DNA from: Candidatus Omnitrophota bacterium | Lineage (GTDB): Bacteria > Omnitrophota > Gorgyraeia > Gygaellales > Profunditerraquicolaceae | Direction: 5' to 3' | Assembly (NCBI GenBank): GCA_028717045.1 | Contig: JAQUON010000037.1 | Span: 1-12,232, forward strand | DNA: 12,232 nucleotides | Shown: in pieces, positions 1 to 8,057 of the stretch | How positions within the stretch are numbered: position 1 is the first letter of the stretch | Layout: every line of letters starts with the position of its first letter | Notes under the pieces: model-generated | The model's database searches: none | Told to the model about the DNA's origin: nothing | Seen by the model: only the letters and a program-made list of their open reading frames with translations | Made by a program: the position numbers and the translations under genes

Positions 1-218
1 GCGTACTGTGCGCAGTTATGACTTACGCAATTGCTGCAGTCCGAAGAAGCGCGCCTGCTGCCGCCAGAATGGCCTTTGGAAGCATATGCAAAAGCCGAAA
101 GGATTTTTTTTACGGCTTTTGCCTGACATCGTGGGCAGGCTGCCTGTTCGATACGTTGACGCAAAAAAAATTCAAATTGCACGCCGCATTCCTGGCATAT
201 GTATTCGAATATGGGCAT
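1..218 (-). CDS. FmdB-family zinc-ribbon protein, N-terminal 72 residues (runs off window)
   Basis: The reading frame starts at ATG 218-216 and stays open to the window edge, so the 3' end is missing. The protein opens with MPIFEYICQECG, the characteristic FmdB-type start. It has two CxxC knuckles, C8/C11 and C28/C31, which would bind one zinc ion. A segment reading ILSAFA follows, then a Ser/Gly-rich tail with further cysteines (C61, C64, C69), as is common in this family. FmdB-type proteins are small putative regulators of unknown mechanism; the name comes from a formamidase operon and does not predict the substrate here. The start lies 1 nt beyond the stop of the upstream M1 peptidase gene and has no clear Shine-Dalgarno, so translation is probably coupled. 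The family call is firm; a specific function cannot be given. Confidence 0.85.
   Translation of the reverse strand, partial: MPIFEYICQECGVQFEFFLRQRIEQAACPRCQAKAVKKILSAFAYASKGHSGGSRRASSDCSNCVSHNCAQY
88..122. repeat. 10-bp perfect inverted repeat inside the FmdB-like gene
   Basis: The arms GCAAAAGCCG (88-97) and CGGCTTTTGC (113-122) are perfectly complementary and flank a 15-nt, A/T-rich loop. The element is wholly inside the coding region and covers the codons for AKAVKKILSAFA. No T-run follows the 3' arm on either strand, so it is not a standard intrinsic terminator. It may be a chance result of the codons used, or a weak mRNA hairpin. Confidence 0.6.
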
Positions 219-219
219 T

Positions 220-3066
220 TTAAAATGTCTGGCTCACCCCGAGCCATACATGAGGTTCTTCTTTATGCGCAGGCACAGCCTGCGCCACATCTATCCTAAT
301 GACCAGCTTTTCAAGAAAACCGATAAGGTCAAAATGAAACCTTAAGCCCACTCCGATATCCTTCTTAAAGTGGCTGCCGTCGAAATCGCCGTCCCATGCC
401 TTGCCGATATCAAAAAAACCGACTGCCTGGATCGTATGCAGGCAAAATATATTATCTAAGAAGTAAAGTTTTGAATCTTCTGTTAAGGGCGCGCGGTATT
501 CAAAGCTCCCCAAAACCATATGCGCGCCTTCTATGGTTTTAAAACTAAACCCCCGCAGTCCTTCCGGCCCGCCGAGCTGAAAGAGTTTTTTGTCCGAAGG
601 TTCTCCCCAGCCGGTTTTTACCCGCGTAGCTATTTTATGCTGGGAGTGCGGAATAAGCAAATGATAATTCACAATATCCAGGCTCGTACGCCAGAATGCG
701 CTATGCCCTCCAAGAAAATGGCCGGCAATTTCCTGCGTAGGAATGATTTTCCATCCGTAGGCCGGGTCTGCGTATGGACCGTAGCGGCCGAAAGAACCCG
801 TAATGCCGATTATTGCTTCATCCCTTTTGAGGTAATGCAGTTGGTCGGTATTCTCCTGGCCATTGAACCCGGCAGTGCTCTCTAATTTTTTGTCGCGAAG
901 AAAATAAAAAGTTATATGATCATTGAGGTCGAGTAATCCGTAGCTGGCAGGCCACAATTCTTTTCTCAGGTAAAGCTTGCCTCCACTTAAATCGTTTTTC
1001 TCTTTGCTCGATTCATAATCAAAAAACTCGAAGCCTGCCGCGTATTGCCTATTGAATAAATGATTGAGTTCATACCTGAGCGTAGAGTCTACTGCAGAGC
1101 CTGCGAAATCATAAACGGAAGATATCCGCACAAGCGCATCGTTTGGCTTCTGCACGGAAGAGGCCAAGCCCAGCGATGAACCCCCTACGCTGGGCCCTGT
1201 AACAATCTGATAAGAATCCCGCGGTAAAAACACGGGTATCTCGTAGGCAAAATAATACAGGGGGACTGCCGTTGCGCGGATAGACACCGGCCATGTGTTG
1301 TTCGTCCGGTCCAAGTCAAAGGCGATTTTATTATCCGGGTCAACCTGTATCTTTTTGACCCCGGCCTGCTTCAGCGGGATCGCCTCCGAGACAGCCCTGC
1401 CGTTCCAATACAACAACTCTTGCGTACCGTCCTTATACCACACCTTTATCTCTACCGGCATACGGATTGAGCCGCGGTTCTCAATCACTACCGCATCCCT
1501 GCGTAAGGATTTGATGGCATAATCGCAAGACTTCTCCGTCTTGAGCCAATCGTCAAAAAACCAGCGCAGGTCCTGATGCGACTCTTCGCTAAAAATACGG
1601 ATAAAATCCGCAAGCCCGATATTCTTAAAACGAAACTCTTGGCTATAGCGTTTCATCGCTCTGGTAAATGCATCGTCGCCGACTAAGCGCTTCAGCATCT
1701 CAAGCACGCCTGCGCCTTTACCGTAGGTGATGGCAAATATCGAGGAAGGCTCTTGAAAACTCGACAAATCGCTGATCACGGCTGAATCAAGGCCATGTGT
1801 CGCCATATAGACATACCTGGCAATACTGGCCTGCCGGAAAGAAAAATTCGGGATGAACCAGCTAAGCGGCCTCGGTAATTCCATTACGCACCCATTATAG
1901 CCGTATTTATGCTCAAGATGTTGCAGCACCCAAAAAGAATTTACGCCTTCGTCGAGAAACATCTCCTTATATTCATCGGAACCGACCATATTAAAAAACC
2001 ACTGATGACCGGTTTCATGGGAAATGAGAAAGTCGAAATAGCGGTTAAGAAATTTCGGCAGCCGGAAGGCGCGCGTATCAATAAATACCTGGTTGGATGA
2101 TTGCACTCCTCCGTAACCAAGAAAACTGGACACGATATTGAACTGGCGGTAAGGATACTCTCCGAATCTTGCGGCATAGAAATGCATAAGGTCTCGCGCG
2201 TATTCTGCGGCCTGTGCTGCGCGTTGCTCATCACCTTGAAGGTAATATGTTTGTATTCGACAATGGCCAGCTTTGAGGGTATGTATTTTAAAGCGCGCTG
2301 AAACGCCGAGGCTAAAATCTCTGACCGGATACTCCGTCTCGATAAAGAGGGTTTTGGTGCCGTCAGGATTATCACGGCTTGATTGTACATACCCCGTGGA
2401 AGCTACGACCTGACCCTTAGGAAGAGTAAGCCTGACGCGGTAATGGGCTGCATTACTGAAGTAGGGTTGATGATAGAGGTAAAATGGGTAATTGTGCCAA
2501 CCGCCCCCATCAACAACGCATGCAATCGGATACCAGCGCACCATTGTAATAATATCCTTATGCCAGCCAAACCTTCCGTAGGCATGAGGGATGTCTACCT
2601 GAAATAATATATCTATCTCTATTGATTCCTGTGGGTTAAGTTCTTTCTCTAAACTGACTTTCATGATTGTTTGGTCATTTCCTTCAAAGCGATACGCAAG
2701 GCTTTTCCCTCCGGAGGAGATCGATTCAATTTTTAAATCACCGGCCTGAAATCCTTCGGGGAAAGGGTTGATTTTGAAGTACCCGGCATAGCGGTAAATA
2801 AACCTGACTTCCTCCTCGGTATATTTGCGGTGCGGATATACGTGAAAATAAATTTCCTTAAGCGGCTTAAGGGTAGGGTTGGTAAAAGTTACTCTTTGGC
2901 GGGCACTCACCGTATGCTGCGCGGGATCAAGGACGGCGGTAATATCGTAACGAAGGGGGTCTTGGGCAATGACAGGATGAATAAGACATACACACAATAC
3001 GGCTGCCTGCCAAGCGATAGCTATACTGTTTCTGGTTCCAGATATATTGCGCAAGCGGTTCTTCAT
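220..3066 (-). CDS. M1-type metallopeptidase fused to a C-terminal Omp85-type outer-membrane beta-barrel
   Basis: The protein has 948 residues. A signal peptide covers about 1-34, with likely cleavage after VIA before QDP. Residues 36-250 match the N-terminal beta domain of gluzincin aminopeptidases. The catalytic domain follows, with HETGH at 350-354 and the third zinc ligand E373, exactly the HExxH-x18-E spacing. The catalytic Tyr is Y448, in TYGKG. The exopeptidase motif (GGMEN-like) reads GGVQS at 319-323, so its Glu is replaced by Q322. From about 620 to 948 the sequence becomes alternating, aromatic-rich strands. It contains LGGPEGLRGF (831-840), the conserved GG...LRGF signature of Omp85/surface-antigen barrels, and ends in ...VSQTF with terminal Phe. 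The predicted product is an outer-membrane protein with a peptidase domain on a barrel. The start ATG overlaps the upstream glycosylase stop by 4 bp. Peptidase and barrel assignments are strong; substrate and sidedness are unknown. Confidence 0.88.
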   Translation of the reverse strand: MKNRLRNISGTRNSIAIAWQAAVLCVCLIHPVIAQDPLRYDITAVLDPAQHTVSARQRVTFTNPTLKPLKEIYFHVYPHRKYTEEEVRFIYRYAGYFKINPFPEGFQAGDLKIESISSGGKSLAYRFEGNDQTIMKVSLEKELNPQESIEIDILFQVDIPHAYGRFGWHKDIITMVRWYPIACVVDGGGWHNYPFYLYHQPYFSNAAHYRVRLTLPKGQVVASTGYVQSSRDNPDGTKTLFIETEYPVRDFSLGVSARFKIHTLKAGHCRIQTYYLQGDEQRAAQAAEYARDLMHFYAARFGEYPYRQFNIVSSFLGYGGVQSSNQVFIDTRAFRLPKFLNRYFDFLISHETGHQWFFNMVGSDEYKEMFLDEGVNSFWVLQHLEHKYGYNGCVMELPRPLSWFIPNFSFRQASIARYVYMATHGLDSAVISDLSSFQEPSSIFAITYGKGAGVLEMLKRLVGDDAFTRAMKRYSQEFRFKNIGLADFIRIFSEESHQDLRWFFDDWLKTEKSCDYAIKSLRRDAVVIENRGSIRMPVEIKVWYKDGTQELLYWNGRAVSEAIPLKQAGVKKIQVDPDNKIAFDLDRTNNTWPVSIRATAVPLYYFAYEIPVFLPRDSYQIVTGPSVGGSSLGLASSVQKPNDALVRISSVYDFAGSAVDSTLRYELNHLFNRQYAAGFEFFDYESSKEKNDLSGGKLYLRKELWPASYGLLDLNDHITFYFLRDKKLESTAGFNGQENTDQLHYLKRDEAIIGITGSFGRYGPYADPAYGWKIIPTQEIAGHFLGGHSAFWRTSLDIVNYHLLIPHSQHKIATRVKTGWGEPSDKKLFQLGGPEGLRGFSFKTIEGAHMVLGSFEYRAPLTEDSKLYFLDNIFCLHTIQAVGFFDIGKAWDGDFDGSHFKKDIGVGLRFHFDLIGFLEKLVIRIDVAQAVPAHKEEPHVWLGVSQTF

Positions 3067-3704
3067 TTAAACTGTTGCAAGGGACAACGCACACACCGTG
3101 GCTTCTTCTTACGGCAGAACTTTTTACCTACTTCGACCAAGAGCGCATGAAATTCATTAAATAATTGTACATTCTTTTTTAGGTTTTTCATAATCAAATT
3201 TTGAATGACGTGGTAGTCTTCATCTCCTTTGATCAAGGAGTGCCTCGTAAATATTCTCCTGGTATACGCATCAACCACGAATACGGGCTTGCCCAGCGCG
3301 TATAAAAGTATCGAATCCGCTGTTTCGGGGCCTATCCCTTTCACTGACAGGAGCTGAAGCCGCAGTGCGTCGAGGCGTTGATTACGCATCTTTCTTATGC
3401 TGCCGCCGTAGCGGGTAAACAAAAACTTCAAAAAACACTCAAGCCGCTCTGATTTGATATTGTAATACCCGGCAGGGCGGATCAGTTCAGCGAGTCTCTT
3501 GCGGGAGAGGGAATACAATGTGTGGGCAGTTATGGCCTTTGCGTGCGTAAGGTTGGATATCGCCTTAGTGACATTCTGCCAGTTAGTATTCTGTGTAAGG
3601 ATTGCGCCGATAATTACTTCAAATGGCGTTTTAGCCGGCCACCAGCCTTGCGGCCCTAGAGAGGCGTAGAGTCTCTGATAGATTTTTTTAAAAATGGGCT
3701 TCAT
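3063..3704 (-). CDS. Endonuclease III-like HhH-GPD DNA glycosylase, resembling MagIII (3-methyladenine type)
   Basis: The protein has 213 residues and would be a cytoplasmic base-excision repair enzyme. The N-terminal part carries PFEVIIGAILTQNTNWQNV (27-45), typical of this superfamily. The helix-hairpin-helix is LSVKGIGPETAD (119-130), and the catalytic Asp is D145 in VVDAYTRR. In endonuclease III the motif reads G-V-G-R-K-T-A with a lyase Lys; here that position is E127. This points to a monofunctional glycosylase of the MagIII/COG2231 type rather than a glycosylase-lyase. The C-terminus has C197-x6-C204-x2-C207, but the fourth iron-sulfur Cys expected five residues later is K213, the last residue. 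The start overlaps the PilZ-gene stop by 4 bp (ATGA), and the stop overlaps the M1 gene start by 4 bp. The fold is certain; the exact substrate (alkylated purine versus other) is inferred. Confidence 0.85.
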   Translation of the reverse strand: MKPIFKKIYQRLYASLGPQGWWPAKTPFEVIIGAILTQNTNWQNVTKAISNLTHAKAITAHTLYSLSRKRLAELIRPAGYYNIKSERLECFLKFLFTRYGGSIRKMRNQRLDALRLQLLSVKGIGPETADSILLYALGKPVFVVDAYTRRIFTRHSLIKGDEDYHVIQNLIMKNLKKNVQLFNEFHALLVEVGKKFCRKKKPRCVRCPLQQFK

Positions 3705-5653
3705 TCCTCAAGGGAGAGGGGATTGTAACCGTAATAGGCAAAAAGGGCATAGGCAGTCCCGGCAATAGAACCGGTAGAGGAGCCTTTGGGCGTCATCCAC
3801 CCGTGGCCGGTATCCACGAAATCGCTGCTGGCATACGGAAGGCATCCTTCGCCCTGGCCTGAAGGCGAAGGACTTGAAATGCTCATACTCAATAATCCAC
3901 CCGTATAGACGTCGGCTTTTCTTAAATACTCTTTTGCAAGGACAGTTTCCCCTTTTTTCTGGTGGAATGCAGCCATTATCTTGAGCGTTACAATCATCTG
4001 CGCAGTCCACTCGGTGGAGACCACACCTCCCCTTGCCAAATGCCTCTGCGGCGCAAAATCAAACCCTTTTACTTTTACCGCAGTGCCGCCGGGGCGGGTA
4101 AAAGAAACCTCTTTGACGCAATGCTCTTCCGCAAACTCAATGATTTTATCGGGATTCATGCCAAGCGCTAAAAGCCTTTCCGGGCCGATCGCCGCAATCG
4201 ACCAGGCATAGGTATCCGTGGCAATAGTAGCGTCTCCCTTGCCCCGCAGGACAGGTATATCCATTTTGTCGTAGGTATGCTGTGTAAGCCAGCGCAATAC
4301 GTTATCTGCGGCAAGGCGGTACTCCTCTTTGCCGGTCACCTGAGCCAGCACCGTGAAAAATGCGTATGCATCAAGGTTGTGTTCCGTCGAATACCAGCGC
4401 ACGCTGGGGCCTCCGCGTATACCCTTGTCTTTGTCTTCATTCTGCAATGCAATAATACGCTGCGCAATCTCCTCGGCAAGGCCTACAAAAGAACTGTCCT
4501 TGGTCTTTTGTGTATACTGAAGCAATGCGATGCCCAGCCAGATGTTCGGGCCGCTGTGAACAGTATATTCGGCAGAGCTACCGTCGCTGGCATAGTAGGC
4601 GTTAATAAAAAGACCGTCGATCCTCTTGGCCCTGGATGCAAAAAATTCAAGCAGCTTTTTTGCCTTCTGGAAATCTCCGAAGTATACGTATGCCTGCGCA
4701 GCCAATGACTGATCATAGACAAAGGCCCAGTCGGCTAGATCTTTATCCCCCTCAAAACTCATTACCAGGCCGGTCCGCGGGTTCTGATGCAATGAAAGCC
4801 ATTCGTACATCTTTGCCAAATTTGCCTTCTGAAGGGCCGCCTTCTTCTCATCCAGCATGAGCAATGCCTCATTGGCCTTATCGGCTTCGGTTTTAGACGC
4901 TGTGAACCGATCCTTAAGGCGCGCCATCTCCTGATTTAACCGCGCAATAAGAGCGTTAAGTTTTTCTATCTCCCGGCCGGCTTTATACTCGTTTGATTTC
5001 GCCATTTCCGACACCTTCAACCTTTCCTCTTCTGCACGCTCAATCCTTGCTTGAAGAGTAGCAATCTGCGAAGAAAGCCTTGCCTTCTCATCTTGTATCT
5101 GAATGATTCTTTGCCCAGCGGCAGCTGACTGTTGGTTCACCAGGACAAGTTGCTCAACGAGCTTTTTATTATTCGCAGAGAGCTTGAGGTTAAAATAGAT
5201 GTTCCCCAGGAATCCGACAGCCAAAAATAAAAGTATCGCTGCTACCGTAGGTACGAATATTTTTTTGGCCCGTACATAACGCATCAGGTGTGCATATCCC
5301 GGGAAGCCTATGCTCTCGTAGCTCAAACCGATAAGATATTTCTCGGTATCCGTGCTGATGCGCTTCATCCAGGCTGTGTGCGCGTGTGTCACGATGGGCC
5401 GGCGGTAAAAAGGCAGCTCGAGTTCTATATATAGTTTTACCTTCCTCTCCCGGATCTGCGCGGACAAAACAGGGTCGATAGTATTTACCTGGAGGCATAT
5501 ACCGCCTTTGCCGATATTGTTCGTAAAACCCTGTAGCCATCCCGACGCATACTGGCCGTTGCGAATATCGACGAGCTTAAACTGCACAGGCAGCACCGAG
5601 TCAATCCTCGTATACTGCCGGCGTTCTCTGCCGCTATAATATGGGCCTTTCAT
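3701..5653 (-). CDS. PilZ domain - transmembrane helix - coiled coil - alpha/alpha-toroid (six-hairpin-like) protein
   Basis: Counting from ATG 5653 the protein has 650 residues; a TTG 21 nt upstream was rejected because the ATG has AAGGGA 5 nt ahead. Residues 9-125 form a PilZ-like domain, with RRQYTR (11-16) giving the RxxxR motif and NIGKGGICL (46-54) at the D/NxSxxG position, where Ser is Gly. One membrane helix lies at about 132-152 and is preceded by RYVRAKK, so the PilZ part should be cytoplasmic. A long heptad-like coiled coil covers about 156-281. From about 282 to the end there is a helical-hairpin domain with features of alpha/alpha-toroid carbohydrate enzymes, including FEGDKDLADWAFVYDQSL (300-317), STEHNLDAYAFF (422-433) and a Trp/Gly/Ser-rich C-terminus. 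The architecture suggests c-di-GMP-linked control of a periplasmic carbohydrate-acting or -binding domain. No catalytic residue can be named with confidence. It is coupled to the lipoprotein upstream (1-nt gap) and the glycosylase downstream (ATGA). Confidence 0.75.
   Translation of the reverse strand: MKGPYYSGRERRQYTRIDSVLPVQFKLVDIRNGQYASGWLQGFTNNIGKGGICLQVNTIDPVLSAQIRERKVKLYIELELPFYRRPIVTHAHTAWMKRISTDTEKYLIGLSYESIGFPGYAHLMRYVRAKKIFVPTVAAILLFLAVGFLGNIYFNLKLSANNKKLVEQLVLVNQQSAAAGQRIIQIQDEKARLSSQIATLQARIERAEEERLKVSEMAKSNEYKAGREIEKLNALIARLNQEMARLKDRFTASKTEADKANEALLMLDEKKAALQKANLAKMYEWLSLHQNPRTGLVMSFEGDKDLADWAFVYDQSLAAQAYVYFGDFQKAKKLLEFFASRAKRIDGLFINAYYASDGSSAEYTVHSGPNIWLGIALLQYTQKTKDSSFVGLAEEIAQRIIALQNEDKDKGIRGGPSVRWYSTEHNLDAYAFFTVLAQVTGKEEYRLAADNVLRWLTQHTYDKMDIPVLRGKGDATIATDTYAWSIAAIGPERLLALGMNPDKIIEFAEEHCVKEVSFTRPGGTAVKVKGFDFAPQRHLARGGVVSTEWTAQMIVTLKIMAAFHQKKGETVLAKEYLRKADVYTGGLLSMSISSPSPSGQGEGCLPYASSDFVDTGHGWMTPKGSSTGSIAGTAYALFAYYGYNPLSLEE
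3845..3872. repeat. 9-bp inverted repeat encoding SPSPSGQGEG within the PilZ/toroid gene
   Basis: The arms TCCTTCGCC (3845-3853) and GGCGAAGGA (3864-3872) pair perfectly around a 10-nt loop. On the coding strand the element spells SPSPSGQGEG, residues 594-603 of the PilZ/toroid protein. This low-complexity stretch sits within an otherwise well-folded helical domain. Its palindromic form and Ser-Pro/Gly-Glu reading resemble small dispersed palindromic (REP-like) units. Only one clear copy is seen here, so its identity as a dispersed repeat is inferred. Confidence 0.5.
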
Positions 5654-5654
5654 C

Positions 5655-8057
5655 TTATTCCCTTGTCCGTTCAAGGACTATTCTCTGCTTGATCTGTTTT
5701 GCCAGCTTTTCAAAAAATTGCTTGAACCGGGGATATTCCTGCGCAGAGATGGTTTCTTTTTTCAAAGCAATATGCTGGGTAAAGATAAGGTTGTTGCCTT
5801 CTTGTATATACTCACAGGAATAGTTTAGCCACTGGCTATCTTGCGATACATTGCCGGGTATATAATGAACGGCGAATGTTTTGGGAATAGTAAATACGAA
5901 TTTTGTCTCAACGCTGTCGAGGATCCGCAAATCAATCGGGTATTTGCGCTCTTCTTTGGATACCAGTGAGCTATCCAGGCTTGTCAGCTGGGGCATAATC
6001 CTTAAATCGCCTGCTGGGGTAAAATATTCCGGCCCTTCAAACCAATACTCCAACTCTAACATCCGGTCAAGATCATTGAGGTTTCTGACATCGTACTTTT
6101 TTAATTTTGCGCCTATAGAAAATGCCTGGATTTTGGCTTGCAACTGTTCGCGTATCAAAATAGGGGGCGTATAGAGCAACCAATGGCGTTGTGCCTGCTG
6201 GTAGACACCTGAGGTAAGGACCTTTTTTTCTGCGTCCAGCGTTTCATCGGGGCGAAGGTGAACTGTAAAGCTATGCGTTACCCAATTATGGTCGTTACCG
6301 AAAAGCGGGGTTTCCATGATGGCGTAACCGTCCTCTTTAAATACGAGGACTCTTCTTTTCTGGTCTGCTGCTGCCAGGTCCCCGAGAGGACAGGTTTCGG
6401 CAGTAGGGTCAAGAAACACGGTCTGCCCACCCAAGGCAACCGCGGCAATGCAATGATTAAACAGCGGCGCAGGAAAATCCTCATTAAGGTTATAGTAGTC
6501 TTTTGTGCTGATAAGCACAGGCCAGCTCTCCAGTCCTGCCTCTTTAAGCATTGTAACCAAGAGAATTGCCTGGTCTTTACAGTCGCCGTATTTATTTTTG
6601 AAGATATCGCTTGCCGGGTGCGGTTCATACCCTGCCTGGCCGTACTCAACGGCTACGTAGCGTATTTCTTTGGCGCAGAAATTGTAAATACTCCTGGCCT
6701 TTGCCTCGTCTGAACCCGCCTTGGCTGTCAACTCTTTTACTTTCTTGCGAATCGCATCATCTGAGGCGATCTTATCCTTCGCCAGTTTCCACCACCAATG
6801 GTACACTTGCGACCAGTCGGAAAAACTGGAAACTAAAAATGCGGGGTTTATTTCGACTTCAGGGGGCATATTGGCTTCCGGAATAATCTGAGGGATATCT
6901 TTAAACTGCCACCGATACACGGCCCGGCCACCAGCCTCTCGAAGGTCGGGTTTGAGTTCAGCTTCAAAATCTTTATAGGCTTCATTTAATGTCTTTAAAT
7001 GAAGTGTTTTTGTGGTGGGGACGGCCAGCTCAAAGCGGGCAGAAAGGATTGGGTCTTGCGCCTGTAACGGATAACGCACGACAAAATCCTCCTCATTGAT
7101 CAGGCGGTTGCGCCGGACTCTAATCTTATATTCGATAGCTGCCCCATCGCTTATTTCCGGAAAAGATATAATAAAAACCCGCGCATTGCTGTAAAGAGGG
7201 AAATTCAGATACCTGGATACGTCGCGCAGGTGACGGCTCCCCACCTCCACAAACGTGCCGTCGGGTTTTATGGTCCGCGCATATTCCAGTTCTACTTTCT
7301 CGTAGGTAGAATCGTAACCGACGTGCACCTCAGAGTAAGATTCCTTGCCGCGCTCATTAAGGACCTTAATGAGGTAGTGGAGCTGAAACGTCTGCGTATT
7401 TTCTTCGGTGACCTCAATTTTCTCATCGCTTAACAACACCAGTGCCCCTGCCTGGGGATACTTTTCGGCAGGAGGTGCGTTTTGCAACAGCTGCGCGATA
7501 CCTTGATCTTTATCCTGTATGATGTGCGCGCCTTTGGCTTCTTTTTCAATAAGGCTGAGCCGCTGCAATGCAAAGGGCAGGAATTCTGGGGAAGCTACCT
7601 TGCGGTAAAGCGCAATCGCCTGGTCGAACAGATTGAGTTTTTCCGAAGCGAGCCCATAATAATAACGGTATTCGTCGTCGCTGGGCTCCTGTTTGCCGAA
7701 TACCTCTAGCGCATCGGCAAAATCACCGATTCGGTAATACGCGATGCCCAGCAGTTTTTGCGAGACGGCGGTTTCGGCACCCTTAAGCTGGGCTATCGCA
7801 GCCTTAAATTCCCCGTGGTCATAATACAACCTGCCCAATTCAAGCCGGAGTATTTCAGGAGCCTTTGCCTGCGCAATCGCCCTGCGATAGTATGCGACTG
7901 CGTGCCGGTAAGATGCCTCTGCGTTTTTGCCATACATACGGGCCCGGGATATATCTGAATGCAGTGCGCAGCCGGATAAGGCAAAAGACCAAAACAGCAT
8001 GCTTAAAATCTTCTGTATAAAAACAGCTTTTGTATGTAACAGTGGTTCTTTTTTCAT
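5655..8057 (-). CDS. Outer-membrane lipoprotein with TPR, DUF3857 and transglutaminase-like domains
   Basis: The protein has 800 residues. The N-terminus is a lipoprotein signal with lipobox LSGC, the lipidated Cys being C30. The +2 residue is Ala, so outer-membrane sorting is likely. Residues about 45-160 hold tetratricopeptide-like helical repeats (for example AVAYYRRAIAQAK and ADALEVF). About 215-400 matches DUF3857, the beta-rich domain that commonly precedes transglutaminase domains. The transglutaminase-like core lies at about 445-555, with the complete triad C493 (YGDCKD), H535 (FNHCIA) and D550 (FLDPTAE). The remaining 250 residues are a beta-rich C-terminal domain. Such proteins are presumed to act on peptides or proteins at the envelope, as cross-linker, protease or amidase; the reaction here is unknown. 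The start overlaps the exonuclease stop by 4 bp, and the PilZ gene begins 1 nt after its stop. The intact triad makes catalytic activity plausible. Confidence 0.87.
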   Translation of the reverse strand: MKKEPLLHTKAVFIQKILSMLFWSFALSGCALHSDISRARMYGKNAEASYRHAVAYYRRAIAQAKAPEILRLELGRLYYDHGEFKAAIAQLKGAETAVSQKLLGIAYYRIGDFADALEVFGKQEPSDDEYRYYYGLASEKLNLFDQAIALYRKVASPEFLPFALQRLSLIEKEAKGAHIIQDKDQGIAQLLQNAPPAEKYPQAGALVLLSDEKIEVTEENTQTFQLHYLIKVLNERGKESYSEVHVGYDSTYEKVELEYARTIKPDGTFVEVGSRHLRDVSRYLNFPLYSNARVFIISFPEISDGAAIEYKIRVRRNRLINEEDFVVRYPLQAQDPILSARFELAVPTTKTLHLKTLNEAYKDFEAELKPDLREAGGRAVYRWQFKDIPQIIPEANMPPEVEINPAFLVSSFSDWSQVYHWWWKLAKDKIASDDAIRKKVKELTAKAGSDEAKARSIYNFCAKEIRYVAVEYGQAGYEPHPASDIFKNKYGDCKDQAILLVTMLKEAGLESWPVLISTKDYYNLNEDFPAPLFNHCIAAVALGGQTVFLDPTAETCPLGDLAAADQKRRVLVFKEDGYAIMETPLFGNDHNWVTHSFTVHLRPDETLDAEKKVLTSGVYQQAQRHWLLYTPPILIREQLQAKIQAFSIGAKLKKYDVRNLNDLDRMLELEYWFEGPEYFTPAGDLRIMPQLTSLDSSLVSKEERKYPIDLRILDSVETKFVFTIPKTFAVHYIPGNVSQDSQWLNYSCEYIQEGNNLIFTQHIALKKETISAQEYPRFKQFFEKLAKQIKQRIVLERTRE
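5659..5664 (-). promoter_or_regulatory. Shine-Dalgarno AAGGGA that decides the PilZ-gene start
   Basis: AAGGGA ends 5 nt before ATG 5653 and lies inside the last codons of the upstream lipoprotein gene. It supports the ATG over the upstream in-frame TTG at 5674. Most other starts in this block have no such motif. Confidence 0.6.

Noticed and set aside
88..122. Inverted repeat as an intrinsic terminator
   Set aside because: It is inside a coding region and lacks a T-run after the stem on either strand.
8..299. Plus-strand open frames at the left edge
   Set aside because: They are antisense to the FmdB-like gene and the end of the M1 gene, whose protein motifs are clear; no family features in the plus-strand products.
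1941..2390. 149-aa minus-strand frame in the M1 gene
   Set aside because: It is a different frame of the peptidase gene and covers the sequence coding for its HETGH motif; no independent features.
4277..4708. 143-aa plus-strand frame opposite the PilZ/toroid gene
   Set aside because: It is antisense to a gene with recognisable domains, and the product has no recognisable motif.
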